Below the pieces are notes generated by a model that had not been told where the DNA came from, searched no databases, and saw only the letters and a program-made list of their open reading frames with translations. From Imbricaverruca yamaguchii (lineage: Eukaryota; Arthropoda; Thecostraca; Neoverrucidae): DNA of 64,000 bases. Shown here piece by piece: positions 1-10,300 of this stretch (the first letter of the stretch is position 1; every line of letters starts with the position of its first letter). Where the stretch lies: positions 2,982,501-3,046,500 of the forward strand of contig JAOTOL010001633.1 of the NCBI GenBank assembly GCA_034440575.1, in the 5' to 3' direction. The position numbers were made by a program, and so were the translations under genes.

Positions 1-639
1 TGAATGTAATCAAAGCACCACCCCGAAAGTGTGTAAACAATATAAATTCCAATGGTTAGAACTGACTCATGTTCATGTTAGCACTCCTTTCAGAGCTCAC
101 TTCTGGGTTGTTAGACTTGCTGACGCTTGGACAGTATAATGCTTGAACATTCTGATCAAAATCCTTCTACGATTCAGCATTAGTGTACCATAAATGGGCG
201 CACTAATAATAACCGAGACCAAAGCTTCCGCCTTGGTGCGTGATATCAACTATTCGAACGTTTTGAGATGAATGGACCTGAACGGTAAGTCCAAAACGCT
301 AAACATAGTTTGCCAGAATTACGATTAATACAATTAAGAGAACTAAAAACCTACTGAAATAATTTAAATGTGTGCACAAACAAGTGCACCGAAGAACTGG
401 GCTTCCCCGAGTACTAATAATGCATAATTGCATCACGTTCCCAACCGCTTGTCGCATATTTTGCAGTTTCTTCTATGCTGTCTTATTTTCAATGATCCGT
501 TTTCATTGGTGGCCGCGCGCGTCTTGTGATGGAAACCGTGATAATAAGTTGGCATTCATTTCATATCTGATGATTTATCGATTTCATTACTGTACAAAGC
601 AATCGTTATCAGTTGCCTGATGATTGCTAAAATCCAACA
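1..639. other. Unassigned left edge
   Basis: AT-rich sequence with no recognisable gene, RNA or repeat. The 82-codon open frame at 372-620 has no family resemblance I can see and is probably chance. Confidence 0.4.
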
Positions 640-1590
640 TAGACCGCTTGAGTGCAGCATATATTGCTAGAGTGCGGCATGGATTGCTAGAGTGCAGGAA
701 GCTTTGCTGTGCATGTGTCAGGCCACATTTGGAATATTGCGTCCAAGCTTGGTCCTAGTCATGGAAAAGATTGTTAGCTTTTGGAGAGAGTACCAAAGGG
801 GGGCTACAAAAATGGTTAATGATATAAGCAATCTGGCATATGAGGAAAGATCGAAGAAATTGAATATGTTTTCACTTAGATATAGGAGGCTGAGAGCAGA
901 TCACACCGAAGTCTAAAAATTTGTCCGTGGTCTGGAGAAGAGATATTTCAGGGAACAGTTAGAAATTAACAGAAATGCTACAATTAAAGGTCACCAATTC
1001 AAAATTAAAGTTAACGACACCAGGACGAGGTTAGGACAGACTTTCTTCACCAACAGGGTAGTAGAACACTGGAACCAGCTGCCAGAAACCATTGTAAGTA
1101 GCAGCACATTGAACATCCTAAACAACAGCATAGACAATCATTATAAGAATAGAGGGCTTGGTTTTCAATATTTCAGGGAGGGCTGATCGATGGATTTGGT
1201 GGGCAACTGGTTGAGTGTTCAGAGTGCAACCAAGAAGGGCCCTTGTGGCTCATAGTTGCACTGATCTTTTATTTTTATATATTTCTAGAGTGCAACAATA
1301 TTGACAGAGTGCAACACAGCTTGCTAGAGTGCAGCATATTCTGCTAGAATGCAGCATATATTGTTAGAAGCAACATAAATTCCTAGTGTGCAGCATATAT
1401 TCCTACAGTGCAGCCTATATTACGAGATTACAGCATAGTATGCTAGAGTGCAGCATGTATTGTCAGATTATAGCATAGTTTGCTAGAGTGCGGTATGGAT
1501 TGCTAAAGTGCAGCGAAATTGCCAGAGTGCAGCATGGATTGCTAGAGTGCAGCATGAATTGCTTGAGTGCAGCATAGAAGCTGCGCGGCA
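640..1590. repeat. ~20-bp minisatellite, split by a LINE insertion
   Basis: Tandem units of about 20-21 bp with the core GCTAGAGTGCAGCAT. About three units lie at 640-693 and roughly fifteen at 1283-1590. Between them sits a 5'-truncated CR1-like copy (about 694-1280), so the two blocks were once one array. Units vary by point changes. Frames open across the second block on the minus strand (1463-1680) arise from the repeat and are not genes. Confidence 0.85.
694..1280 (+). mobile_element. 5'-truncated CR1-like LINE copy (3' end of ORF2 and 3' UTR)
   Basis: This stretch matches the 3' third of the longer CR1-like element at 2977-5990 (compare 5387-5980). It contains the RT tail beginning at the codons for KLYCAYVRPHLEYC (here diverged), the FTNRVVEHWN block and the terminal YFREG codons, then the same 3' UTR (GGGCAACTGGTTGAGTGT and the following text). 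Frames are broken by shifts, so it codes for nothing. The 5' truncation inside the RT tail is typical of target-primed reverse transcription. It lies inside the ~20-bp minisatellite. The two copies differ at many positions, so this is not a recent duplicate of the longer one. Confidence 0.85.
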
Positions 1591-1815
1591 GATTGAACCA
1601 ACGAGACCTGGCTGGGGACATGCCCTTTCCCGCCACGGTAAAGCCAACTGATGTTGGATCAAGCAAAACCTATGGCTCATGTCGCATCATTTTACAGATA
1701 ATTAAACACTGTATGCATCGAAGCTTGGCAGTTTTACTCTCGCTGCTACCTTAGACTGATGGCAAGCAACGGGCATTAGCCTATGTGTTTTAAAAACAGT
1801 TATATGGCCACAATG
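1591..1815. other. Unassigned, precedes the hairpin pair
   Basis: Mixed-composition sequence leading into the double hairpin. Nothing recognisable. Confidence 0.3.
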
Positions 1816-1819
1816 TTGC

Positions 1820-1919
1820 TGCCACCAATAATGCCTGGTTCTATGTATAGAAGCAGGCATTATTGGTGGCAATGCCTGCCACAGAGTCGGTGGCATTATT
1901 GCCACCGGCTCTGTGGCAG
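1820..1919. repeat. Two adjacent long hairpins
   Basis: Hairpin 1 has arms at 1820-1837 and 1854-1871, an 18-bp perfect stem (TGCCACCAATAATGCCTG) around a 16-nt loop. Hairpin 2 has arms at 1876-1895 and 1900-1919, a 20-bp stem (CTGCCACAGAGTCGGTGGCA) around the 4-nt loop TTAT; its only imperfection would be a G:U wobble in RNA. The two share the TGCCACC/GGTGGCA words, so alternative pairings between them are also possible. It could be a small foldback element or a structured RNA precursor; nothing around it decides this. Confidence 0.85.
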
Positions 1920-1924
1920 CATGT

Positions 1925-2240
1925 AGTATCCATAATACAATACATTTACCTATACAATACAATACAAAACGGAATCCTCGAGGTGTTTAATTGCATTTCA
2001 TGTTCTGGGAGTTAACGAGGTTTCCCAAGATGATGTGACCTGCACATATGACCATAGTTAAGCAGGAAATCCAGTGTTTCTTCTCTATAACCAACAGAAC
2101 CTGCTTTGAAACCAGAACCAGTTTGCCGCCAGGTGTCACGGTGGAAGCACGTGCATTTGGAGCTCCAGCTTTCCAGATAAGTCGTTGCGGAACAGGGCAG
2201 TACACTAGTCTAAGCTGTGGATAGGTGTTTAACAATTACT
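1925..2240. other. Unassigned, between hairpins and LINE 5' region
   Basis: No recognisable feature. Short open frames on the minus strand (1987-2235) show no family motifs. Confidence 0.3.
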
Positions 2241-2976
2241 TCTGTGATTATATTTCGTTAGTTTTTATCTGATAAGCACTTTCGTAGCACGCAAATTATA
2301 CTATATCAACCTAGCGAGGCTGCCGATCGCCATCTTGTTTTTAGGCGCGGCCTCCTGGCTTCGATTTCCGTAGTGTAGAGGAATAAATTTGGGTCTTTTT
2401 GGCGTTAAAGTTTAGGTTGGGATTTAAATAGTTAGCTTCAATTACACTAGGTATATCTCCATATACCGGGTGATTGTAGAGGTATATGGGCTTCTTCATT
2501 TTTATAGTATTTTGGTATTTAGTTTTTTTTTCAGTTGGAGATATTATAAGTGTGTAGATATCATAAGTACATTAGAAAACACTAGTACCTTCCTAACATA
2601 CTATATTTAGTTTTGTAGAGCATAGTGTGTTTGGTGTTTAAGCTTAAGATTGAGTTTAATTGGTACTAGGTTGGTGGTATTCATAAGTGCTGTGTGACTG
2701 TTCATTTTTCTGCCTAGCCCTAAGTGATATCAAAAGTGATATTCATATAGTTGTCTACTTGTCTAGAAGACAGTTAAATTATACATTTGGTTTATTTAAT
2801 AAAAAAAACAATTGTTAAATAGTTTCTGCTTAGTGTGTTGGTATTCTTGAGGTACTTAGATAATTAACTGACAGTATAGGAGGTAGCGATTTATAGTGAA
2901 TAATAGTTGGCTTTTTTGTCGATTGTTTAGCGAGTTAATTTGAATCTAAATCTAGGCATAAGCTGCAGCCTGTAGG
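2241..2976 (+). other. Probable 5' UTR of the CR1-like element
   Basis: Non-coding, T-rich sequence with many TTAG/GTTTAG words directly upstream of the ORF1-like frame. CR1 elements have 5' UTRs of this order, so I infer it belongs to the LINE. The true 5' boundary is not visible because no second full-length copy is present; it could begin near the GC-rich patch at about 2330. Confidence 0.4.
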
Positions 2977-3929
2977 ATGGTTTCGACCAGGATGCAGACA
3001 CTAGAGGAAGAGATTAGGACCCTTAAGGCAGAGCTTTCCAAGCTCAAGGCTGCCCTTGTTGCACAGGGTATGCAAGAAAAGGCAACAAGGGGTCACCCCG
3101 TAGCAGGGACATCATATGCCCAGGTGGTCGCAGGCCACCAGGTAGCTGAGGCTTCCCCTACTGTGGAGGTGGCTGGGATTTTTCGAGAGGGCAGTGTTAA
3201 TAGTGAACAAAGGAGGGGTAGTTCTGGTAGGTCACAGGAGGGGAAGTGGCATGAGGTCAGGGTGTGGAGGATTTGGAGACGCGAGCCTAAGGAAAGGGCC
3301 AGTGAGTGGCAGGTAGCAGGTGGTAGGAGCGGGAGGAAGTCTAGTTGAACGGCCCAGCTGGCAGGCATATTGACATCGAATAGGTTCCAGGCATTGGAGG
3401 ACTGCCCCCAGGATAGTATTAGTAAGAAGACAGTGCTGGTCGTAGGCGACTCCCGTGTGCGACACTTAGATCGGGCATTCTGTAAAGGCAGGAGGGACAG
3501 GAGGTGCATCACCAGGCCTGGTGCCAATGTGAAGGGACCTGGTACCAGTGGTGGCACAGGTCACCAGTGATCACCAGATTAGTACCGTTATAGTACAGGT
3601 AGGGGTAAATAACATAGGTCCTGCTAGGAGTGAGGAGCTGCTGTGGGACTACAGGGCCCTTCAGGCCACCCTAAAGGGTAACAATAGGAGAGTCATTGTA
3701 ACTGCAATTTTGCCTAGAGTTGGAGCCTCCCCTGAGTGGAGATTTAGGGCACTGGCCGCCAATGCCAGGAGTAGGTAAGCTATGCCATGAGTTGGGTTTC
3801 ACCTTTGTAGACGAGTGGTGCAGGATTTATGCATCATGGGACCTCTATCAGAGGGATGGCTTGCACTTCTCTGAGAAGGGGGTCCATGTGTTAGGCAAGG
3901 TGTATGAGCATGTCCTTCAGGGAAACTAG
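2977..3929 (+). pseudogene. LINE ORF1 remnant: coiled coil plus SGNH/GDSL hydrolase domain
   Basis: The first frame (2977-3348) opens with MVSTRMQTLEEEIRTLKAEL, a leucine/glutamate-rich coiled coil. After an in-frame TGA at 3346 the same frame continues into an SGNH hydrolase: block I VLVVGDSRVRHLD (nucleophile Ser in GDS), block III VQVGVNNIG, and the C-terminal DGLHF with the catalytic Asp and His. The domain needs two frame changes (near 3545 and 3770) to be read through. ORF1 proteins of CR1-type LINEs often carry this esterase, thought to help with RNA or membrane handling; its exact job is not settled. The catalytic residues remain although the frame is broken. Confidence 0.85.
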
Positions 3930-3937
3930 GAAATGGG

Positions 3938-4579
3938 GTGGGGAGGGATGAAATTGTATTGCCAACTCAGGAATATTCCAATAGTGTCAGCCAAGGCAAT
4001 ATAATCTCAAAGTCAGCAAATAGGGACAGCAGTAGTTCAAAGAGGCAGAGTGATAGTTCATCTAGTGATAAAGGAACTCCTCAGTATGAACAAGCCAAAG
4101 GTGGTTATGGAGCATTTGTTAAGGGTATGATGTTTAATGCTCAGAGTATCCGATCCAGATTTGATGAGTTCAAGTGCTATGTTGCTGAGGAGGAACCATA
4201 TTTTGTTTGCATTACGGAAGCATGGGTCAGCGAAGGGTATTTTGGAGATAACTTGCAGGACTATGAGATCCAGGGATACAATATTTTTTCGTGCAATAGG
4301 GGTCCAGCAGTGAAAGGTGGTTGTGTAATGCTCTATGTGAATAGCTTATTCAGCTCTCAAAAAGTATCAGGTGGGGATACAAATGTGTCTGTGGAGTACA
4401 TTTGGCTTGATGTCACTGTGGGAAAAGGCAACAGCAATATACTGAGGATAGGAGCTTTCTACCGATCAGGAACCCTGCCATCTTCGCAGCAACTGGAGCT
4501 TGATAAGGTGATTTGTGAGGAAATCAGTAGAAACTTTAAGAGGAAGTGCCTTATTCTTGGTGACTTTAATCTAAAGTAA
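3938..4579 (+). pseudogene. LINE ORF2 N-terminal piece: endonuclease, truncated
   Basis: The 213-codon frame begins 9 bp after the ORF1 stop. It has a Ser/Lys-rich leader of about 65 residues, then the exonuclease-endonuclease-phosphatase fold: FNAQSIRSRFDEF (metal-binding Asn), CITEAW (catalytic Glu), GAFYRSG and CLILGDFN (Asp and Asn). In the full family this enzyme nicks target DNA to prime reverse transcription. The frame stops right after GDFNLK, where the sequence jumps to RT; the SxH-containing C-terminal third of the endonuclease is missing. The ATG at 3938 is chosen as the first in frame. Confidence 0.85.
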
Positions 4580-4621
4580 GTAATCAGTAAGACTCACATC
4601 CCTAGTCTGCAAGGTACCCGA

Positions 4622-5883
4622 ATCAATTATCAAGGATAGAATAGTTAGTTAGCTGGAAGGAAACAGTTTGATTCAAGATACTCAACATAGGTTTAGAAAA
4701 GGACTGTCGTGTCTCACAAATCTCTTGGACTTTTTGAACTTCGCCACAGAACAATTTGATCAGGGAAATCAGGTCGATGTAGCATACCATGACTTTAGTA
4801 AGGCCTTGGACAAGGTACCCCATAAACGGTTAATGATAGAGCTTCAGGCCCATGGTATTGCAGGTAGCATCTTAAAATGGATAGAGTTGTGGCTTTCAGA
4901 TAGACAGCAAAGAGTGATGCTAAATGGTACAAAGTCATCATTACAAAATGTTCTTAGTGGAGTTCCCCAGGGGTCAGTACTGGGGCCACTACTGTTCATT
5001 ATATTTGTAAATAACATTGAAAGTGGCCTAAGCAGTAAAGTTTTGAAATTTGCGGATGATTTGAAGGTCTTTGGGGCAATAACAGATCAAAACGAGCATA
5101 TCTTGCTGGAAAAAGACTTAGACGAACTTGTGAACTGGTTCGAAGAATGGCAAATTTAATTTAAGTTTGATAAGTGCAAAATCATGTATGTAGGTAAGCA
5201 GCATATGAAGGCTCCATACTTGATGGGTGGCCAAGTGCTATCAGTGACTCAAGAGGAGAATGATTTAGGTGTTATTCTAATCACAAAATTGGGGGCATCA
5301 GAACAGACCAAGGAAGCCAGGAAGAAGGCATTGAGAATGCTTGGGGCAATAAATAGGAATGTATCATACAGAAGTGAGGAAGTCATCAGGAAGCTTTACT
5401 GTGCATATGTCAGGCCACATTTGGAATACTGCATCCCAGCTTGGTCTCCTAGCTATGAAAAATATTTTTGACCTTTAGAGAGAGTACAAAAGAAGGCTAC
5501 AAAAATGGTTCATGGTATAAGCAACCTAGCATATGAGGAAAGATTGAAGAAATTGAATATGTTTTCACTTAGATATAGAAGGCCGAGAGGAGATGTCATC
5601 GAGGTTTTTAAATTTGTCCGTGGTCTGGAGAGGGGATATTTTGGGGGAAATGTTTGAATTTAACAGAAATGATGCAATTAGAGGTCATAAATTCCGAATT
5701 AAAGTTAACCACAGCACAACAAGGTTAAGACATATTTTTTTCTTCACCAACAGGGTAGTAGAACACTGGAACCTCCTGCCAGAAACCATTGTCAGTAGCA
5801 GAACAGTGAACATCTTTAAACACAGCATAGACAATCATTATAAGAATAGAGGGCTTGCTTTTAAGTATTACAGGGAGGGCTGA
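4622..5883 (+). pseudogene. LINE ORF2 C-terminal piece: reverse transcriptase and tail
   Basis: RT motifs in order: RFRKGLSCLTNLLDF, DFSKALDKVPHKRL, GVPQGSVLGPLLF and LKFADDLKVFG (catalytic FADD, near 5050). These are followed by thumb motifs DLGV and VRPHLEYC and the CR1 tail FTNRVVEHWNLLP, ending at YYREG and a TGA. The frame runs from 4668 with stops at 5157 and 5469 and shifts by one near 5640. The most N-terminal RT blocks are absent because of the deletion. It would have copied the LINE RNA at the nicked target. The closest relation in the window is the copy at 694-1280. Confidence 0.9.
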
Positions 5884-5990
5884 TTGACAGATTTGGTGGG
5901 CAACTGGTTGAGTGTACAGAATGCAACCAAGAAGGGCCCTTGCGGCTCATAGTTGCGCTAATCTTTTATGTCTTTATGTCTTTATGAAAT

Positions 5991-6625
5991 ACTGATCTTT
6001 TGACCGGGCTTCAACTTATTTTGGCCGAGCTCAGCTGGGCCTGGTCTCATCAGATGGGCCAGGCCCGAGTTTCGATTCCAAATGCTCTGCTATTTGCCAC
6101 CTGCAGTGCAGACCGTAATCTCTGCTCCAGATGGTGCAGCGATATCGCTGTGTCATAATTTTAGCCAATAGTTTATCGTGCCCCAGAGTACAGATGCGAT
6201 CCGAGCGGCTATGGCCCTGTCTACTCGGTTGTCGGGTGAACTTGTCCGACCAAATAATGAGGGTGCTGAAGCCCACGTCTCGTCACGGATGATTTTCCAG
6301 GGCGGCATTCGCACACAAGGTGACCTGTGGTTGGGATATTCTGTAGCGAGGAACGAAGCAAATGCCTGATGGATCAATACCGGCTTTTCACTGCGCGAGC
6401 CGACTGCATCTCGAAGCCAATGTCGGACTTGGCAAATAATTGGGTACTATTGCCACTTTTCAGAAGAGACATTTAACATCAAACAGGGACGTCTAATTAG
6501 GGCATCTCAAGTTGTCGAACGACAAAAACTCCGTACGAGTGCCAGGCGCAGCTGCGATGAGACATCGTTGCGAATCACATCCGCGCGAAAGTCACAACGC
6601 CGCCGTCCTCTGTACCACACAGTGT
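5991..6625. other. Unassigned, between LINE and minisatellite
   Basis: No gene recognised. Short overlapping frames at 6031-6377 on both strands have no motifs. Confidence 0.3.
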
Positions 6626-7303
6626 CTGTTGGTACTTGCTCCCAGTGTCTGCTGGTGCTCGCGTCCAGTCTGTTGGTGCTCGTTTTCAGTGTACTGGTAC
6701 TCGCTTTCAGTGTACTGGTGCTTGTTTTCAGTGTCTGTTGGTATTCGCTTCCAGTATCTTGGTGTTCACTTCCAGTATGTTAGTGTTCGCTTCCAGTCTG
6801 CTGATACTCGTTTCTAATGTTTGTTGGTGCTCGTTTCCAGTCTGCTGGTGCTCGTTTTCAGTCTGCTGGTGCTCGTTTACAGTCTACTGGTGCTCGTTTA
6901 CAGTCTACTGGTGCTCGTGTCCAGTGTGCTGGTGCTCGTGTACAGTGTGCTGGTGCTCGTTTACAGTTTGTTGGTGCTCGTGTCCAGTCTGCTGGTGCTC
7001 GTGTCCAGTGTGCGGGTGCTCGTTTCCAGTCTGCTGGTGCTCGTTTCCAGTCTGCTGGTGCTCATTTACAGTTTGCTGGTGCTCGTGTCCAGTGTGCTGG
7101 TGCTCGTGTCCAGTCTGCTGGTGCTCGTTTCCAGTCTGCTGGTGCTCGTTTCCAGTCTGCTGGTGCTCGTGTCCAGTCTGCTGGTGCTCGTGTCCAGTCT
7201 GCTGGTGCTCGTGTCCAGTCTGCTGGTGCTCGTGTCCAGTCTGCTGGTGCTCGTGTCCAGTCTGCTGGTGCTCGTGTCCAGTCTGCTGGTGCTCGTGTCC
7301 AGT
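6626..7303. repeat. 21-bp minisatellite (TGCTGGTGCTCGTGTCCAGTC)
   Basis: About 32 tandem units of 21 bp, most regular between 7080 and 7303 and more varied at the left. Because 21 is a multiple of three and the unit has no stop, all three forward frames and one reverse frame stay open for hundreds of codons (cysteine/tryptophan-rich, alanine/glutamine-rich or leucine/valine-rich products). I take these as artefacts of the repeat and not genes. Confidence 0.95.
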
Positions 7304-7394
7304 GTGGCGACCGTATGGGGCTACCTGCGTGGGATCCGGACGATGACATTGGTTCGACGCTTACTGTCGACCTGCGGAACACTTCGCGAGCACC

Positions 7395-7965
7395 GAGCTA
7401 GTTGCACAGTCTTGCTATTATCCAGCTGAGATACGAGCTGTTGCACAGACTGGACTTGCTATCATCCACTGTCCTTAGTGGCAACGGCTCTGTTATCCAG
7501 GAGATACGAGGTGTTGCACAGTCTTGCTATTATCCAGCTGAGATACGAGCTGTTGCACAGTCTTGCTATTATCCAGCTGAGATACGAGCTGTTGCACAGT
7601 CTTGCTATTATCCAGCTGAGATACGAGCTGTTGCACAGTCTTGCTATTATCCAGCTGAGATACGAGCTGTTGCACAGTCTTGTTGATTATCCAGACTTGG
7701 AGATACGAGTTGTTGATGTCCTGACTTTAGTCCAGTGGATACAGCTGGTTTGTTGATGATCCGCTTTGCACAGTCTTGCTATTATCCAGCTGAGATACGA
7801 GCTGTTGCACAGTCTTGCTGATTATCCAGCTGCTATGAGCTGTTGCCAGTCTTGCTGATTATCCGCTGAGATACGAGCTGTTGCACAGTCTTGCTATTAT
7901 CCAGCTGAGATACGAGCTGTTGCACAGTCTTGCTATTATCCAGCTGAGATACGAGCTGTTGCAAG
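7395..7965. repeat. 39-bp minisatellite
   Basis: About ten to twelve units of roughly 39 bp with the core GTTGCACAGTCTTGCTATTA followed by TCCAGCTGAGATACGAGCT. The central block (7505-7680) is nearly perfect; units at 7690-7860 are degenerate, with insertions and small deletions. It begins about 90 bp after the 21-bp array ends. The open frames across it repeat the unit and are not genes. Confidence 0.95.
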
Positions 7966-8682
7966 ACGGTGGACATGCATGTATCATACACGTGTCTCTC
8001 TTAGTGGCAACGGCGATGCGTGTATCGGAGATAGGTGCAGGCCAACACATAAGGCATGATGATTCTGGCTATGGCAGTGCCCGTGTGGTTGATGATCCGG
8101 ACTATGGCAGTCCCCGACGCCCGTGTTGTTGCTGATTGCTCGGATAACCTCAGTATAAGGGAAGCATACATACACAAACAAATCCCACCGTCCAGTCACC
8201 TTGGGGTCCCAGCGTCACAACCAGTTATCATTTTAAATTGCAACCTACGTCTGTATTTCCACACGTCTGGCCAGTCGGATCCAACGCTCAACACTGGCTC
8301 ACCTCCGAACGCTCGTGAGCCTGTAATTTGGCCACGCTGCTGAATACAGCCCGAAACAGTATCACTGCCGGCGCCCAGGCAGATTCCATTTACACAGCCG
8401 GTAATCCGCCCGCCAAGGCTTCCATCACAGATTACTTTTGCACGAGCCAAATGAAGTTTTCAAAGGGTGTGGCAAAGCATTTCAGTGTATTGATCGGATT
8501 GTTTAATGGTCAGCCAGTCGCCTGGTTAGCTGGGTGGGTCGTGGACCACTGACCTGCACAACTCGTCTTGGCACAACGGATCGGAACACTTCACGCCTCA
8601 GGCTACGATGGCCAGTTGGCAACTGGCCAGGCATGGTCGGCGGCGCAGGCATCAGGCGGCAGCGTGCAAATAGGCGGCTACG
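7966..8682. other. Unassigned; small duplication and a perfect 9-bp foldback
   Basis: A diverged ~45-bp duplication (GATGATTCTGGCTATGGCAG at 8056 and a related unit at about 8092) and a short foldback GGCCAGTTGGCAACTGGCC at 8610-8628. The ORF at 8196-8450 (minus) has no recognisable motif. Confidence 0.35.
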
Positions 8683-9710
8683 TTAAAACTCGCACGTCCG
8701 GAGGTCCGCGCCAACTTCGCATGTCCTGAGGGGCAGGTGTCTGCCCCCCTACGATCTCTAGAACTATGCTAGCTAGCGACAAACGGAAATCGGCGCTGGA
8801 TAGCTGGTGACAGGCTCTATCGAAAGTGTTTCGGTCATTATTTTTGCTCAGGTTAACATTCAGGTCACTGGGTCATCATAGGTCAAATTCGACCCGATCA
8901 GGTGGGACTCAGCTATTGACACATATCTCAAGACCTATAACAGATATAAACAAACGGCGAACGCTATTCGACAGTCCTTGAAATGCGTTACCAACAATAG
9001 GCGGTGTAATTTAAGGTCAGGTCAACCGAAACTCAGGTAAAGGTCATGAATCATGACCTCAGATCAAGGTCATAAAGTCGCCTAGGGAGGTCATGTAATG
9101 TATCAATCGACACGTCTTGACGATACAAGCACAATGAGGGTAATGTCAGCCTTCTAGCTCAATGCAGTGCGATATAATGCGCAGAAGTGTGTAATGATCT
9201 CAGGTGACCTCAGAAACCTTGGTGAGGTCACTGACCAAAAATATCAGCGGTAGCATTAGGGATAGCTTCCATCTATATGTCACAACCGTTGTGAAATCAT
9301 TCCGAGCGCAAATATGCAACCAGGAAACATTTGTATATTTTACCATAGCCCTATAATGGGGAAGCCATGACCGCGACCTGACCTAAGGTCAATGCTACGA
9401 AAAAAACGATATGCATATTATGGTCCATGATGAGTTCATGACATGTTATACATTTGAAATTAATCGCCCAATTATTATGGAAGTTATGCCACCTTGAACT
9501 CCGAGTGTAGTTGGGTCACTTCGCCTGACCTGGTGACCTGACCTGAGATGACCCAGGATTAAACATGTAGGATGACATGTGGAAAAGACCAGTGAACAGC
9601 TATGCGAAGATTGGCCTTGCTAACCCGATTAGTTTGGCGGCAAATGACGAAAAACCGGAGTAGGGGGGGGGGGCAGATATCCGCCCCGACCCTGGACGTG
9701 CGCGGGTTAA
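8683..9710 (+). mobile_element. TTAA element family M3, copy 1
   Basis: Flanked by TTAA at 8683-8686 and TTAA at 9707-9710. The left end reads AACTCGCACGTCCGGAGGTC, the right end CTGGACGTGCGCGGG, forming an imperfect inverted repeat. Each end carries a G/C-rich foldback around GGGGCAGATATCTGCCCC (here slightly diverged). It is about 1.0 kb with no transposase motif. The interior holds about fifteen AGGTCA/TGACCT hexamers by eye. TTAA targets with CCC-type termini are known for piggyBac-like transposons; that assignment is inference. Confidence 0.85.
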
Positions 9711-10300
9711 ACTCTTGGTGAAAATTGTGAGGAAGAACCGGAATTATCTGGTTGGGAGGTGTGTTCAAGGTCAATCCAGCACGCTTCCATCTGACATAGA
9801 GTCTGACTATGCAAAGCCTCTTCAACAACAATTTGGGCGAAGTGCATTTTATAATATTAACACGAAAAAAAACTTCTTATGACATTTGTGTGGATGGGAG
9901 CAGCGAGCAGCCGCGACTGACAAATGCTCCGCATTGATCCTGGTGTCGTCGAGCACGGCCGAAGGCAAATTGCTTCTTCGCGTGTTTCATAGACGATCTC
10001 GTAGAATTTGTGAAGCCTCATGTCTGCTGACGACCAAAGATGTCCGAGTGGACCACCAATCGGAAGTGGATTATGTACAGCATGAGCTGGATCGACTGTG
10101 TCGCTAGTGCCCGCCACGGGGACTGACGCAAAGTCCAGCCATATACAAATGGTCTCGCTTACATTACGAGGCTCCCGAAGGCTGGTACTCACACAATGAG
10201 GATTACAAGCAAGATAGTTACCATCATGCGTGATAGAGGCCTGATTTTTTATTAACCCGCAAATCTACATCGTTTAATACTTATCTTTATTTCCTTCCTC
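9711..10300. other. Spacer between inverted M3 copies
   Basis: About 590 bp between two M3 copies that face each other. No firm gene. A forward frame around 9711-9845 weakly resembles the linker upstream of LINE RT domains, but I would not rely on it. The last 45 bp (10256-10300) match 18737-18781 at all but two or so positions; there the sequence lies in a CR1-like RT fragment read on the minus strand. Confidence 0.45.

Larger units (their letters stand above)
2977..5990 (+). mobile_element. CR1-like non-LTR retrotransposon, internally deleted and decayed
   Basis: The order is coiled coil, SGNH hydrolase, apurinic-type endonuclease, RT, CR1-type C-terminal tail, 3' UTR. This is the CR1 arrangement. 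The 3' end finishes in short TTTATGTC repeats at about 5970-5988, again CR1-like. Damage visible: a stop and two frameshifts in ORF1, a deletion removing the C-terminal half of the endonuclease and the start of the RT at about 4580-4620, at least two stops (5157, 5469) and a frameshift near 5640 in the RT. It cannot move on its own. The truncated copy at 694-1280 belongs to the same family. Confidence 0.9.

Noticed and set aside
4575..4581. Splice donor (GTAAGT) at the end of the endonuclease frame
   Set aside because: The site lies at the LINE deletion junction; no matching acceptor or exon is visible.
6636..7429. Long Cys/Trp-rich, Ala/Gln-rich or Leu/Val-rich open frames
   Set aside because: All three forward frames are open at once because the 21-bp unit has no stop and is a multiple of three.
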